The notes under the pieces are model-generated. The model searched no databases and was not told where the DNA came from. It worked only from the letters and a program-made list of their open reading frames with translations. A program made the position numbers and the translations under genes. From Kitasatospora terrestris (GTDB taxonomy: Bacteria; Actinomycetota; Actinomycetes; Streptomycetales; Streptomycetaceae), in contig NZ_BAABIS010000001.1 in assembly GCF_039542905.1 (NCBI RefSeq), positions 5,270,001 through 5,334,000 of the forward strand: a DNA stretch of 64,000 nucleotides, written 5' to 3'. This document shows, in pieces, positions 56,117-64,000 of the stretch (within the stretch, counting starts at the first letter, position 1; each line of letters starts with the position of its first letter).

Positions 56117-57166
56117 ATGACGGACAGCCAGACGGCGGCCGAGCCCGTGAAGGTGCCCGCACCCGCGCCCGCCTCCGACCGCGAGCCGCTGCTCCGGGTC
56201 ACCGGCCTGACCCGGCACTTCCCGGTGACCAAGGGCCTGCTCAAGCGCCAGGTGGCCGCCGTCCGCGCGGTCGACGGGATCGACTTCACCGTCAACGCCG
56301 GTGAGACCCTCGGCGTGGTGGGCGAGTCCGGCTGCGGCAAGTCCACCATGGGCCGCCTGGTCACCCGGCTCGACGAGCCGACCGGCGGGAAGATCGAGTT
56401 CGAGGGCGTGGACATCACCCACCTCGGCGCCGGAGCGATGCGGCCGCTGCGCCGCGACATCCAGATGATCTTCCAGGACCCGTACTCCTCGCTGAACCCC
56501 CGGCACACCATCGGCACCATCGTCGGCGCGCCCTTCCGCCTGCAGAAGGTCGCCACCGAGGGCGGCGTCAAGAAGGCCGTCCAGGAGCTCCTGGAGCTCT
56601 GCGGCCTCAGCCCCGAGCACTACAACCGCTACCCGCACGAGTTCTCCGGCGGCCAGCGCCAGCGCATCGGCATCGCCCGGGCGCTCGCCCTCAAGCCCAA
56701 GATGATCGTCGCGGACGAGCCGGTCTCGGCGCTGGACGTCTCGATCCAGGCGCAGGTGGTCAACCTGCTCGACGACCTGCAGAAGGAACTCGGGCTGACC
56801 TACCTGATCATCGCCCACGACCTCTCGGTGGTCCGGCACGTCTCGGACCGGGTCGCGGTGATGTACCTCGGCAAGATCGTCGAGATCGCCGACCGGGACT
56901 CGCTCTACGCGAAGCCCATGCACCCGTACACCACCGCGCTGATGTCCGCGGTGCCGGTGCCGGACCCGCGGCGCAAGGAGCAGCGCGAGCGGATCCTGCT
57001 CAAGGGCGACGTGCCCTCGCCGCTCAACCCGCCGTCCGGCTGCCGCTTCCGCACCCGCTGCTGGAAGGCCCAGGACATCTGTGCCACCCAGGAGCCGCAG
57101 CTCACCGCGGCGAAGGTCGGCCACCAGGTGGCCTGCCACTTCCCCGAGCGCAGCGAGGGGAACTGA
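56117..57166 (+). CDS. Oligopeptide ABC importer ATPase (DppF type)
   Basis: This 349-residue ATPase has an N-terminal Pro/Ala extension (about 1-22), then Walker A GESGCGKSTMGRLV, Q-loop MIFQDPYSSLNPRHT, signature FSGGQRQRIGIARAL, Walker B MIVADEPVSALD and H-loop IIAHDLSVVRHV. The C-terminal oligo_HPY motif is CRFRTRCWKAQDIC. The ATG at 56117 follows TTGGAGACAACCG. Last gene of the importer unit. Confidence 0.97.
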   Translation: MTDSQTAAEPVKVPAPAPASDREPLLRVTGLTRHFPVTKGLLKRQVAAVRAVDGIDFTVNAGETLGVVGESGCGKSTMGRLVTRLDEPTGGKIEFEGVDITHLGAGAMRPLRRDIQMIFQDPYSSLNPRHTIGTIVGAPFRLQKVATEGGVKKAVQELLELCGLSPEHYNRYPHEFSGGQRQRIGIARALALKPKMIVADEPVSALDVSIQAQVVNLLDDLQKELGLTYLIIAHDLSVVRHVSDRVAVMYLGKIVEIADRDSLYAKPMHPYTTALMSAVPVPDPRRKEQRERILLKGDVPSPLNPPSGCRFRTRCWKAQDICATQEPQLTAAKVGHQVACHFPERSEGN

Positions 57167-57237
57167 GGCGGAGCCCGGAGAACAGCGACTGAGTAGCCTC
57201 GACTCCGGCACGGCCTTCCGAGGCTGGAGAGAGTTGC

Positions 57238-58029
57238 ATGGAGTTCACCGAGTTCGAGCGACGCGGCTGGGCGCTGCGCAGCGGCACCTATGACAGCGGG
57301 TTCGGGGCGATGACCGCGGCGCTGCACCCACGGCTGCTCGACGCCGTGGGTGCCGCCGCCGGCACCCGGCTGCTGGAGGTCGGCTGCGGGACGGGACGGC
57401 TCGCGGCGCTGGCCCACGGCCGGGGCGCCGAGGTGACCGCCACCGACGCCGTCCCGGAGATGGTGGCGGAGGCGGCCGTCGCGCTGCCCGGTGTCCGGGT
57501 GCGGGAGGCCGCGCTGCCCGGCCTCCCCTTCCCCGACGGCGGGTTCGACGCCGCGGTGGGCGCGTTCGTGGTCAACCACGTGCCCGATCCGCCGGCCGCC
57601 GTCGCCGACCTGCACCGGGTGCTGGCCGCCGGCGGCCGGGTCGCGCTGTCCTGCTGGGACGCCCCGGCCCGCAACCGGGCGCAGGGGATCTTCTTCGACG
57701 CGGTCGCCGAGACCGGCGCGGCCGGCCCCGGCGACCTGCCGAGCAGTTCGCCGTTCGCCCCGTACGCCACCGCGGAGGGCCTGGCCGGCCTGCTCACCGC
57801 GGCCGGCTTCACCGAGGTCGAGGTCGAGCCGGTCACCTGGACGCACCGGGTCGACCCGCAGCGGTGGTGGCAGGACGTGCTCTCCGGGACGGTCCTGACC
57901 TCCTCCCTGATCGAGAGCCGGCCCCCGGCCGTCGTCGAGCGGATCCGCGCCGCCTACCACCGCCTGGCGGCCGCCCACCCCGACGGCCTGCCGGTGGCCG
58001 CCCTGCTGGCCTCCGGCACCCGCCCCTGA
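57238..58029 (+). CDS. Class I SAM-dependent methyltransferase
   Basis: This 263-residue methyltransferase_11/25 type enzyme has motif I LEVGCGTGRLAALA (about 45-58), the acidic motif II end VTATDAVPEM, post-I GAFVVNHVPDPPAAVADLHR and the motif III region LAAGGRVALSCWD. The C-terminal half provides a substrate cap with PYATAEGLAGLLTAAGF and WWQDVLSGTV, as in small-molecule or lipid methyltransferases. The substrate cannot be told from sequence. The ATG at 57238 follows GGAGAGAG. Its role is not tied to neighbours. Confidence 0.9.
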   Translation: MEFTEFERRGWALRSGTYDSGFGAMTAALHPRLLDAVGAAAGTRLLEVGCGTGRLAALAHGRGAEVTATDAVPEMVAEAAVALPGVRVREAALPGLPFPDGGFDAAVGAFVVNHVPDPPAAVADLHRVLAAGGRVALSCWDAPARNRAQGIFFDAVAETGAAGPGDLPSSSPFAPYATAEGLAGLLTAAGFTEVEVEPVTWTHRVDPQRWWQDVLSGTVLTSSLIESRPPAVVERIRAAYHRLAAAHPDGLPVAALLASGTRP

Positions 58030-58074
58030 CCGGACGGGCCGCGAACCCGCGCCCGGTGACGGGCCTGCCCCAGC

Positions 58075-58088
58075 CGGGCTTTAGCCCG
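58075..58088 (+). terminator. Weak hairpin after methyltransferase gene
   Basis: CGGGCT (58075-58080) and AGCCCG (58083-58088) flank TT in the 174-bp gap to the next gene. A short stem; uncertain. Confidence 0.35.
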
Positions 58089-58203
58089 ACTGCGGCAAGC
58101 CTGTCCTTCGTCCGGCGGAGCCCGGCGGCGCCGGTGTTGCCGCCGGGCGGGGCGGCTGCCTTGACTGGACGGTGTTCCCGGCTCCGTTCGAGGGGTGGCA
58201 GAG

Positions 58204-58983
58204 ATGCTCTCGGCCCGCAGTCTGTTCATGGAGATCCACGACGACGACCAGGCCTTCCGCCTGTTCTGCTCGATCGCGGCGAAGGGCGAGGACCAGGGCG
58301 GCTGGGAGAACGGCCGGATCGCCAAGCTGGTCCCGGACCAGGTGCTGGCCCCCAAGGTCGCCCGGCACGGCGCCGACGAGGACAAGCACGGCCGGATCTT
58401 CAAGGCGCTGCTGCACAAGCGCGAGCTGGAGACCGTCGAGGTCCCGGACGACACCGACTACACGATGATCCTGGAGCGCCAGGGGATCGGCCTGGCGCAC
58501 AGCCGGCTGCGCCGCGACGAGATGCTCTCCGAACAGGACGTGATCACCTACCTCGCGCACAGCCGGGTCACCGAGCAGCGGGCGTCCGAGCAGATGCTGC
58601 TGCTGAAGAAGGTCTTCGGTGACCACCCGGAGATCGGCCGCGCGGTGCGGATGATCTCCAACGACGAGGACAACCACCTGGCCTTCTGCCACGAGGAGCT
58701 GTTGCGCCTGGCCGCCGAGGGCCACGGGCGGACCATCCTCGACACCCTGAACGAGACCGCCCGGGCGGAGGTCCGCACCTACCGGGACGTCAGCCTGGCG
58801 GTGATGCAGCACATGGGCGAGCTGCTGCGCTGGCCGAAGGCCAAGTCGGCGGCGCTGGCGGCCGGCATCCACGGCGTCCACCTCTACGAGCGGCTCGGTG
58901 GCTGGCGGCGGATGACCCGGCTGTCGATGCCCGAGCGGCTGAACGCGCTGGGTGGACCGGCACCGCACGAGACCTTTGCCTAG
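58204..58983 (+). CDS. Ferritin-like (diiron) domain protein
   Basis: This 259-residue all-helical protein has paired metal-type motifs: DEDKHGRIFKALLH (about 55-70) and NDEDNHLAFCHEELLR (about 155-170), plus SRVTEQRASEQMLL. These Glu/Asp-x-x-His pairs suggest a four-helix diiron bundle. The C-terminal about 60 residues (SLAVMQHMGELLRWPKAKSA onward) are helical and basic. I start at ATG 58204 because GAGGGG lies eight bases upstream; GTG 58195 sits on top of that site. The next gene is 59 bp downstream, so they may be co-transcribed. An oxygenase, oxidase or iron-handling role cannot be distinguished. Confidence 0.8.
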   Translation: MLSARSLFMEIHDDDQAFRLFCSIAAKGEDQGGWENGRIAKLVPDQVLAPKVARHGADEDKHGRIFKALLHKRELETVEVPDDTDYTMILERQGIGLAHSRLRRDEMLSEQDVITYLAHSRVTEQRASEQMLLLKKVFGDHPEIGRAVRMISNDEDNHLAFCHEELLRLAAEGHGRTILDTLNETARAEVRTYRDVSLAVMQHMGELLRWPKAKSAALAAGIHGVHLYERLGGWRRMTRLSMPERLNALGGPAPHETFA

Positions 58984-59042
58984 CCTATGATTCACAGCCG
59001 TATCGGCAACCCAGCCTGCGTCTCGCAGGGGAAGCTCGGCAA

Positions 59043-59702
59043 GTGACCTCAGAGATCTTTCCGCACGGGGTCCAGCAGACGCTGGACCTCGTCGGCATCT
59101 TCGTCTTCGCGCTCTCCGGCGGCCTGCTCGCGGTCCGCAAGAACATGGACATCTTCGGCATCTGCGTGCTGGCCGAGGCGACCGCGCTCGGCGGCGGCGT
59201 CCTGCGCGACCTGGTGATCGGCGCCACCCCGGTCGCCGCCTTCACCAACCTCGGCTACTTCGTCACCCCGCTCGCCGCCGGGGTGGTGGTGTTCTTCCTG
59301 CACCCGGAGGTCGAGCGGATCAACCTCGCCGTGCAGACCCTGGACGCGGCCGGCCTCGGCCTGTTCTGCGTCACCGGCACCATCAAGGCGCACGACTACG
59401 GCCTCGGCTCGGTCTCCTCGGTCGCCTGCGGCATGCTCACCGCCGCCGGCGGCGGCGTGGTCCGCGACGTGCTCGCCACCGAACCCCCCTCGCTGCTGCG
59501 CTGGGACCGGGAGATCTACGCCGTCCCCGCCCTGATCGGCTCGGCCGTGGTCGCGATCCTGATCGCCACCGGGAGCCTCACCCCGCTGAGCGCCTCGCTC
59601 GCCGCCGTCACCGCCTTCGTCACCCGGCTGCTCGCCCTCAAGTACGGCTGGCGCGCACCTCGTGCTTGGCACCGCAACGGTTCTCGCACCAGCGAGGAGT
59701 AG
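59043..59702 (+). CDS. TRIC (trimeric intracellular cation channel) family protein
   Basis: This 219-residue membrane protein has about seven helices in two pseudo-symmetric halves (UPF0126 repeats). Each half carries the TRIC signature at a helix kink: EATALGGGVLRDLVIG in the first and MLTAAGGGVVRDVLATEPPS in the second. Bacterial and archaeal members form potassium-permeable trimers. The GTG at 59043 has AGGGGAAG upstream. Its last 65 bp overlap the 3' end of the convergent IclR gene, so the C-terminal HRNGSRTSEE is encoded in a doubly coding stretch. Confidence 0.93.
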   Translation: MTSEIFPHGVQQTLDLVGIFVFALSGGLLAVRKNMDIFGICVLAEATALGGGVLRDLVIGATPVAAFTNLGYFVTPLAAGVVVFFLHPEVERINLAVQTLDAAGLGLFCVTGTIKAHDYGLGSVSSVACGMLTAAGGGVVRDVLATEPPSLLRWDREIYAVPALIGSAVVAILIATGSLTPLSASLAAVTAFVTRLLALKYGWRAPRAWHRNGSRTSEE

Positions 59703-60459
59703 GCGAGCCGCCGTAGGCCAGCGAGATCGCCTCGACCGTGCACAGCAGCTCCGGCAGCAGCCGGCTCAGCTCGGTCGCGCTCGCCACCCGGACCGGCGCC
59801 GAGATCGAGCACGCGGCGATCGCGCTGCCGTCCGTCCCGGCGATCGGCGCCGAGATGCAGTTCACCGCCTCCTGGTACTCCTCCTCGTCCACCGCCCAGC
59901 CCCGGCGCTGAACCTCGGTCAGCTCCGCCTTGAACTCCTCCTCGGTGCGCGCCGCCCGCCGGGTCAGGACCGGGAAGCCCTGCTCCGCCAGCGCCGCCGC
60001 CAGCCGCTCCGCCGGCAGGCCCGCCAGCAGCACCTTGCCCGCCGCCGTCGCCACCACCGGGGCGCGCCGGCCGATCCGGCTCGCGTCGCCCAGCCAGGTC
60101 CCCGCCGTCTCCGGGTAGCGGGCCTCCACCTTGTCCAGGTAGAGCACCTCGCCCTCCTCCAGCACCGACAGGTGCACGGTGTGGCCGTAGCGCTCGTTCA
60201 GGGAGGCCAGGTACGGCGCGGCGACCTGGCGGATGTCGATGCCCTCCAGCGCCTGGTGCGCCAGCGAGAACATCCGCCCGCCCAGCCGGTACCGGTGGTC
60301 CGCCTGCCGGGTCACGAAGCCGTGTTCCTGCAGCGTCCGCAGCAGCCGCAGCGCCGTCGACTTGTGCACCCCGATCCGGGCCGCCGCCTGCTCCAGCGAG
60401 GCCGGCCCGTCACCCAACGACGCGAGGATGGTCAGCGCCCGGTCGACCGTCTGTGACAC
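59638..60459 (-). CDS. IclR-family transcriptional regulator
   Basis: This 273-residue regulator has an N-terminal winged helix (about 1-65: VDRALTILASLGDGPASLEQ, then AARIGVHKSTALRLLRTLQE) and an IclR effector domain (about 85-250: GHTVHLSVLEEGEVLYLDKV, TAAGKVLLAGLP, EEEYQEAVNCISAPIAGTDG). The start is GTG 60459 (SQTVDRAL), the usual family N-terminus; GTGs at 60471 and 60480 are alternatives. It is divergent from the cysteine desulfurase gene (108-bp gap) and overlaps the TRIC gene by 65 bp tail to tail. Target genes and effector are unknown. The C-terminal tail WCENRCGAKHEVRASRT is unusual, with two Cys. Confidence 0.93.
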   Translation of the reverse strand: MSQTVDRALTILASLGDGPASLEQAAARIGVHKSTALRLLRTLQEHGFVTRQADHRYRLGGRMFSLAHQALEGIDIRQVAAPYLASLNERYGHTVHLSVLEEGEVLYLDKVEARYPETAGTWLGDASRIGRRAPVVATAAGKVLLAGLPAERLAAALAEQGFPVLTRRAARTEEEFKAELTEVQRRGWAVDEEEYQEAVNCISAPIAGTDGSAIAACSISAPVRVASATELSRLLPELLCTVEAISLAYGGSPTPRWCENRCGAKHEVRASRT

Positions 60460-60567
60460 CGTCGCCCACACCCCTTTCACACGCCGGTGAGCCTGGAGGC
60501 TAACGGCGCGTTGCAGAGGGTGCAATGGCCAAATCGTGACTCTGACGACGCCTACACTGGAGCCGCT

Positions 60568-61755
60568 ATGGCTTACCTGGACCACGCCGCCACCACGCCG
60601 ATGCTGCCCGAGGCGATCGCCGCCATGAACGCGCACCTCGGCGTGGTCGGCAACGCCTCCTCGCTGCACGCCGCCGGCCGCCGCGCCCGCCGCACCGTCG
60701 AGGAGGCCCGCGAGTCCCTCGGCGAGTCGCTCGGCGCCCGCCCGAGCGAGATCGTCCTCACCGGCGGCGGCACCGAATCCGACAACCTCGCCGTCAAGGG
60801 CCTCTACTGGGCCCGCCGCGACGCCGACCCGGCCCGGGTCCGGGTGCTGTGCAGCCCGGTCGAGCACCACGCCGTCCTGGACGCCGTGCACTGGCTCGCC
60901 GAGCACGAGGGCGCCGCGGTCGAGTACCTGCCGGTCGACGGCCACGGGCGGGTCCACCCCGCCGAGTTGCGCGCCGCCATCGAGCGCAACCCCGCCGACG
61001 TCGCCCTGGTCACCGTGATGTGGGCCAACAACGAGGTCGGCACCATCCAGCCGGTCGTCGAACTCGCGGCCGTGGCCGCCGAGTTCGGGGTGCCGATGCA
61101 CGCCGACGCGGTGCAGGCGCTCGGTCAGGTCCCGGTCTCCTTCGCCGAGTCCGGGCTGACCGCACTCACCGTCACCGGCCACAAGATCGGCGGACCGTAC
61201 GGCGTCGGCGCACTGCTGCTCGCCCGCAGCGCCACACCCGTCCCGCTGCTGCACGGCGGCGGGCAGGAGCGCGACGTCCGCTCCGGCACGCTCGACGTGC
61301 CGGCCGCCGCCGCCTTCGCCGCCGCCGCGGCCATCGCCGTCGAACGGCGGGCCGAGCACGCCGCCGCCGTCGGGGCGCTGCGCGACGACCTGGTGGCCGC
61401 CGTGCTCGCGGCGGTGCCGGACGCCGTGCTCAACGGCGACCCCGCCGCGGACGGGCGGCTGCCCGCCAACGCGCACTTCTCCTTCCCCGGCTGCGAGGGC
61501 GACGCCCTGCTGATGCTGCTCGACGCCCAGGGCGTCGAGTGCTCCACCGGCTCCGCCTGCTCCGCGGGCGTCCCGCAGCCCTCGCACGTCCTGCTCGCGA
61601 CGGGCACCGACCCGCTGCTCGCCCGCGCCTCGCTCCGCTTCTCCCTCGGCCACACCTCCACCAAGGCCGACGTGGACGCCCTCGCGGTGGCCCTCCCGGG
61701 AGTGGTGGAACGAGCGAGGAGGGCAACCGCAGGGGCTCGGGCCCCCGTCCGGTAG
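60568..61755 (+). CDS. Cysteine desulfurase (NifS/IscS type)
   Basis: PLP enzyme that takes sulfur from cysteine as an enzyme persulfide; 395 residues. Motifs are MAYLDHAATTPMLPEA, NASSLHAAGRRAR, GGGTESDNLAVKG, SPVEHHAVLD, PLP Lys206 in TVTGHKIGGPYG and the catalytic loop CSTGSACSAG with Cys331. The ATG at 60568 follows GGAG by five bases. It is 56 bp upstream of mnmA, the tRNA thiolase that uses this sulfur, so the pair is a functional unit: cysteine to persulfide to 2-thiouridine. It may also serve Fe-S assembly. Confidence 0.97.
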   Translation: MAYLDHAATTPMLPEAIAAMNAHLGVVGNASSLHAAGRRARRTVEEARESLGESLGARPSEIVLTGGGTESDNLAVKGLYWARRDADPARVRVLCSPVEHHAVLDAVHWLAEHEGAAVEYLPVDGHGRVHPAELRAAIERNPADVALVTVMWANNEVGTIQPVVELAAVAAEFGVPMHADAVQALGQVPVSFAESGLTALTVTGHKIGGPYGVGALLLARSATPVPLLHGGGQERDVRSGTLDVPAAAAFAAAAAIAVERRAEHAAAVGALRDDLVAAVLAAVPDAVLNGDPAADGRLPANAHFSFPGCEGDALLMLLDAQGVECSTGSACSAGVPQPSHVLLATGTDPLLARASLRFSLGHTSTKADVDALAVALPGVVERARRATAGARAPVR

Positions 61756-61811
61756 GCGGCTGCGGACGGACACCGGCCCCGCGCCCCCGATTGGTTACCC
61801 TGGTGGGCATC

Positions 61812-62954
61812 ATGACTGAATTCCCGGGTGCCCCCACCGCTCCGTCCGACGGCCGTCGCCTGCGGGTGCTGGCCGCGATGTCCGGCGGGGTGGACTCCGC
61901 CGTCGCCGCCGCGCGCGCCGCGGAGGCCGGGCACGAGGTGACCGGCGTGCACCTGGCGCTGTCGTCCAACCCGCAGTCCTTCCGGACCGGCGCCCGCGGC
62001 TGCTGCACCATCGAGGACTCCCGCGACGCCCGCCGCGCCGCCGACGTGATCGGCATCCCGTTCTACGTCTGGGACCTCGCCGAGCGCTTCCGCGAGGACG
62101 TCATCGACGACTTCGTCGCCGAGTACGCGGCCGGCCGCACCCCCAACCCGTGCCTGCGCTGCAACGAGAAGATCAAGTTCGCCGCACTGCTCGACAAGGC
62201 CGTCGCCCTCGGCTTCGACGCGGTCTGCACCGGCCACTACGCCCGGATCGTCGACCTCCCGGACGGCACCCGCGAGCTGCACCGCGCGGTGGACGCCGCC
62301 AAGGACCAGTCGTACGTCCTCGGCGTCCTGGACGCCGACCAGCTGGCGCACTCGCTCTTCCCGCTCGGCGACACCACCAAGGACGCGATCCGCGCCGAGG
62401 CCGAGCGGCGCGGCCTGGCCGTCGCGAAGAAGCCCGACAGCCACGACATCTGCTTCATCGCGGACGGCGACACCCAGGGCTTCCTGGCCAAGCACCTGGG
62501 CACCGCCACCGGCGACATCCTGGACGTCGACGGCACCAAGCTGGGCGAGCACGACGGCGCGTACGGCTTCACCATCGGCCAGCGCAAGGGCCTGCGGATC
62601 GGCCGGCCGGCCGCCGACGGCAAGCCGCGCTACGTGCTCGACATCTCCCCGGTGAACAACACCGTCACGGTCGGCCCGGTCGAGGGCCTGGACGTCAGCG
62701 GGCTGACCGCGATCAAGCCGCGCTGGTGCGGCACCCCGGCGGCCGGCGAGGGCCGGTACACCGCGCAGCTGCGCGCGCACGGCGAGGAGGTGCCGGTCAC
62801 GGCCACCCTCACCGGGGACGAGCTGCAGGTCACGCTGGACAGCCCGGCCCGGGGCATCGCTCCTGGTCAGGCGGTCGTGCTGTACGACGGCACCCGGGTG
62901 GTCGGCTCCGCGACCATCGCCACCACCACCCGCCCCGCGGTCCCGTCCCGGTAA
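61812..62954 (+). CDS. mnmA: tRNA-specific 2-thiouridylase
   Basis: Thiolates U34 of tRNAs for Lys, Glu and Gln using ATP and persulfide sulfur; 380 residues. The PP-loop SGGVDSAV is at 24-31. The catalytic Cys pair follows in NPCLRCNEKIKF and SHDICFIADGDTQGFL, with GHYARIV and AAKDQSYVLGVL also visible. C-terminal beta domains close over the tRNA (about 255-375). The first 17 residues form a non-conserved extension; an in-frame GTG near RVLAAM could be the true start. Next gene 35 bp downstream. Confidence 0.97.
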   Translation: MTEFPGAPTAPSDGRRLRVLAAMSGGVDSAVAAARAAEAGHEVTGVHLALSSNPQSFRTGARGCCTIEDSRDARRAADVIGIPFYVWDLAERFREDVIDDFVAEYAAGRTPNPCLRCNEKIKFAALLDKAVALGFDAVCTGHYARIVDLPDGTRELHRAVDAAKDQSYVLGVLDADQLAHSLFPLGDTTKDAIRAEAERRGLAVAKKPDSHDICFIADGDTQGFLAKHLGTATGDILDVDGTKLGEHDGAYGFTIGQRKGLRIGRPAADGKPRYVLDISPVNNTVTVGPVEGLDVSGLTAIKPRWCGTPAAGEGRYTAQLRAHGEEVPVTATLTGDELQVTLDSPARGIAPGQAVVLYDGTRVVGSATIATTTRPAVPSR

Positions 62955-62989
62955 ACCCGTTCGACCGGCGTGGTAGACCTGACCGCATC

Positions 62990-63514
62990 ATGAACATCAC
63001 GGTCTTCTGCTCCGCGTACTCGCTCGACGCCCGCTACACCGCCCCGGCGGCCGAATTCGCCCGGCTGCTCGGCGCGCAGGGCCACACCCTGGTCTGGGGC
63101 GGCTCGCACGCCGGCCTGATGGGCCTGCTCGCCGACGGCGTGAAGGAGGCGGGCGGCCGGCTGGTCGGCATCTCCGTCGAACTGCTCGCCCACAAGACCT
63201 ACGAGGGCGCCGACGAGCTGGTGATGACCGCCGACCTGGCCGCCCGCAAGGCGGAGCTGCTGGCCCGCGCCGACGCGGTGGTGGTCCTGGTCGGCGGCCT
63301 CGGCACACTCGACGAGGTCACCGAGGTGCTGGAGCTGAAGAAGCACGCGCTGCACGACAAGCCGGTCGTCGTCCTGGACACCGAGGGCTTCTACACCGGG
63401 CTGCGCACCCAGCTGGAGCGGATGGACGCGGAGGGCTTCCTGCCGCGCCCGCTGGCCGAGCTGATCTCCTTCGCCGGCACCCCTGCCGAAGCCCTCGCCC
63501 ACCTCCAGTCCTGA
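62990..63514 (+). CDS. LOG-family (TIGR00730) Rossmann-fold protein
   Basis: This 174-residue protein is related to cytokinin riboside 5'-monophosphate phosphoribohydrolases (LONELY GUY). The Rossmann start is ITVFCSAYSLDARYTAPAAE, the nucleotide segment is LVWGGSHAGLMGLLADGVKE, and the active-site region is MTADLAARKAELLARADAVV, then LVGGLGTLDEVTEVLELKK. In the family the last motif is usually PGGxGTxxE; here the first residue is Val, while GGxGTxxE is kept. It probably cleaves a nucleotide N-glycosidic bond. It follows mnmA by 35 bp and precedes the SDR gene by 16 bp. Confidence 0.9.
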   Translation: MNITVFCSAYSLDARYTAPAAEFARLLGAQGHTLVWGGSHAGLMGLLADGVKEAGGRLVGISVELLAHKTYEGADELVMTADLAARKAELLARADAVVVLVGGLGTLDEVTEVLELKKHALHDKPVVVLDTEGFYTGLRTQLERMDAEGFLPRPLAELISFAGTPAEALAHLQS

Positions 63515-63530
63515 AGGAGAGCCCGTCCGC

Positions 63531-64000
63531 ATGGCTGCCCACCTGATCACCGGTGCCGGATCCGGCATCGGCGCCGTCGTCGCCGAACGGCTCGCCGCCC
63601 GCGGCGAGGAGCTCTGGCTGCTGGCCCGCGACGCCCGCCGCGCCGCCGAGCTGCGCGAGCGCTTCCCCGGGGCGCACACCCTGGTCGGCGACCTGGCCGA
63701 CCCGGCCAAGCTGTCCTGGGCGTTCGGCCACCAGTCCCTGCCGGTGGAGCTGGACACCCTGCTGCACATCGCCGGCGTGGTCGAGCTCGGCACCATCGGC
63801 GACACCCCCGTCAAGGCGTGGCAGCACCAGCTGAACGTCAACACGGTCGCCCCCGCCGAGCTGACCCGCCTGGTGCTCCCGCAGCTGCGCCTGGCCCGCG
63901 GCCACGTGCTGTTCGTCAACTCCGGCGCCGGCCTGCGCGCCGACCCCACCTGGGGCTCGTACGCGGCCAGCAAGTTCGGCGTGCGGGCGCTGGCCGACGC
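63531..64000 (+). CDS. Short-chain dehydrogenase/reductase, partial at window edge
   Basis: The first 156 codons of an SDR are present; the 3' end lies beyond 64000. The NAD(P) site is LITGAGSGIGAVVAERLAAR near the start. The Asp of DLADPAKL, the structural motif NVNTVAPAEL, and the catalytic VNSGAG (Ser) and SYAASKFG (Tyr-x-x-x-Lys) are all seen, so the active site is complete. An Arg after the second strand (LLARDARR) favours NADPH. The ATG at 63531 has GAAGGAGA upstream; the gap to the LOG gene is 16 bp, implying an operon. Substrate unknown. Confidence 0.93.
   Translation, partial: MAAHLITGAGSGIGAVVAERLAARGEELWLLARDARRAAELRERFPGAHTLVGDLADPAKLSWAFGHQSLPVELDTLLHIAGVVELGTIGDTPVKAWQHQLNVNTVAPAELTRLVLPQLRLARGHVLFVNSGAGLRADPTWGSYAASKFGVRALAD

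Noticed and set aside
51121..57166. Calling the importer bldK itself
   Set aside because: Gene order fits, but the flanking gcv and mnmA genes are not the bldK neighbourhood I know from S. coelicolor; without sequence comparison the name is not justified.

Overview
The window is uniformly high-GC actinomycete DNA with strong G/C third-position bias, GTG starts and a single in-frame TTA codon. Its gene content (GlgE pathway, glycine-riboswitch gcv operon, DUF6230/DUF6114 genes, lipoprotein L,D-transpeptidases, Excalibur protein) points to Streptomycetaceae (Streptomyces or Kitasatospora). It looks like chromosomal core sequence. I see no transposase, integrase, phage gene, CRISPR array, rRNA or tRNA.

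Layout. 1-5.3 kb: two tandem secreted thermolysin-like (M4) proteases (the first cut by the window edge), a MarR regulator with a DUF3817 membrane protein, and a TetR regulator. 5.7-9.9 kb: a thioredoxin-TPR co-chaperone (YbbN type) and a DUF6230 / DUF6114 / secreted-protein unit. 10-14.9 kb: pyruvate kinase, acetate kinase and phosphotransacetylase. 15-26.4 kb: the GlgE alpha-glucan/trehalose locus (glgE-treS-mak-glgB on the minus strand) with a divergent alpha-glucan phosphorylase; glgX follows at 35.6-37.8 kb. 26.5-35.5 kb: two heterodimeric ABC exporters flanking a pnuC-nadR NAD-salvage pair. 38-42 kb: three tandem L,D-transpeptidase lipoproteins. 42.1-44.2 kb: a TTA-containing anti-sigma-type ATPase, an Excalibur protein and a small unknown. 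44.2-48.9 kb: a glycine-riboswitch-led gcvT-gcvH-glyA-sdaA run, followed by two SseB-family genes. 51-57.2 kb: a five-gene oligopeptide ABC importer. 57.2-64 kb: methyltransferase, ferritin-like protein, TRIC channel, IclR regulator, cysteine desulfurase, mnmA, a LOG-like protein and the start of an SDR.

How the parts work together. Glycine is cleaved or turned into serine (GcvT/GcvH/GlyA), and serine is deaminated to pyruvate (SdaA). Pyruvate also comes from Pyk, and acetyl-CoA overflow goes through Pta-AckA. TreS, Mak, GlgE and GlgB convert trehalose via maltose-1-phosphate into branched glucan, and GlgP and GlgX take it apart. Extracellular proteases plus the oligopeptide importer form a peptide-feeding axis.

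The most interesting signals are regulatory. (1) A 16-20 bp dyad (TGGC-N8-GCCA) occurs before both protease genes and before the marR gene. (2) A 14-bp dyad (TTACCCGNNAGTAA) occurs before the tetR gene and before the DUF6230 unit. (3) A 12-bp motif (CGTTCGAGTGAA) occurs three times around the L,D-transpeptidase/anti-sigma region. (4) One ABC exporter has perfectly complementary loss of ATP-site motifs in its two halves. (5) GlgE carries a histone-H1-like PRKAA-repeat tail.
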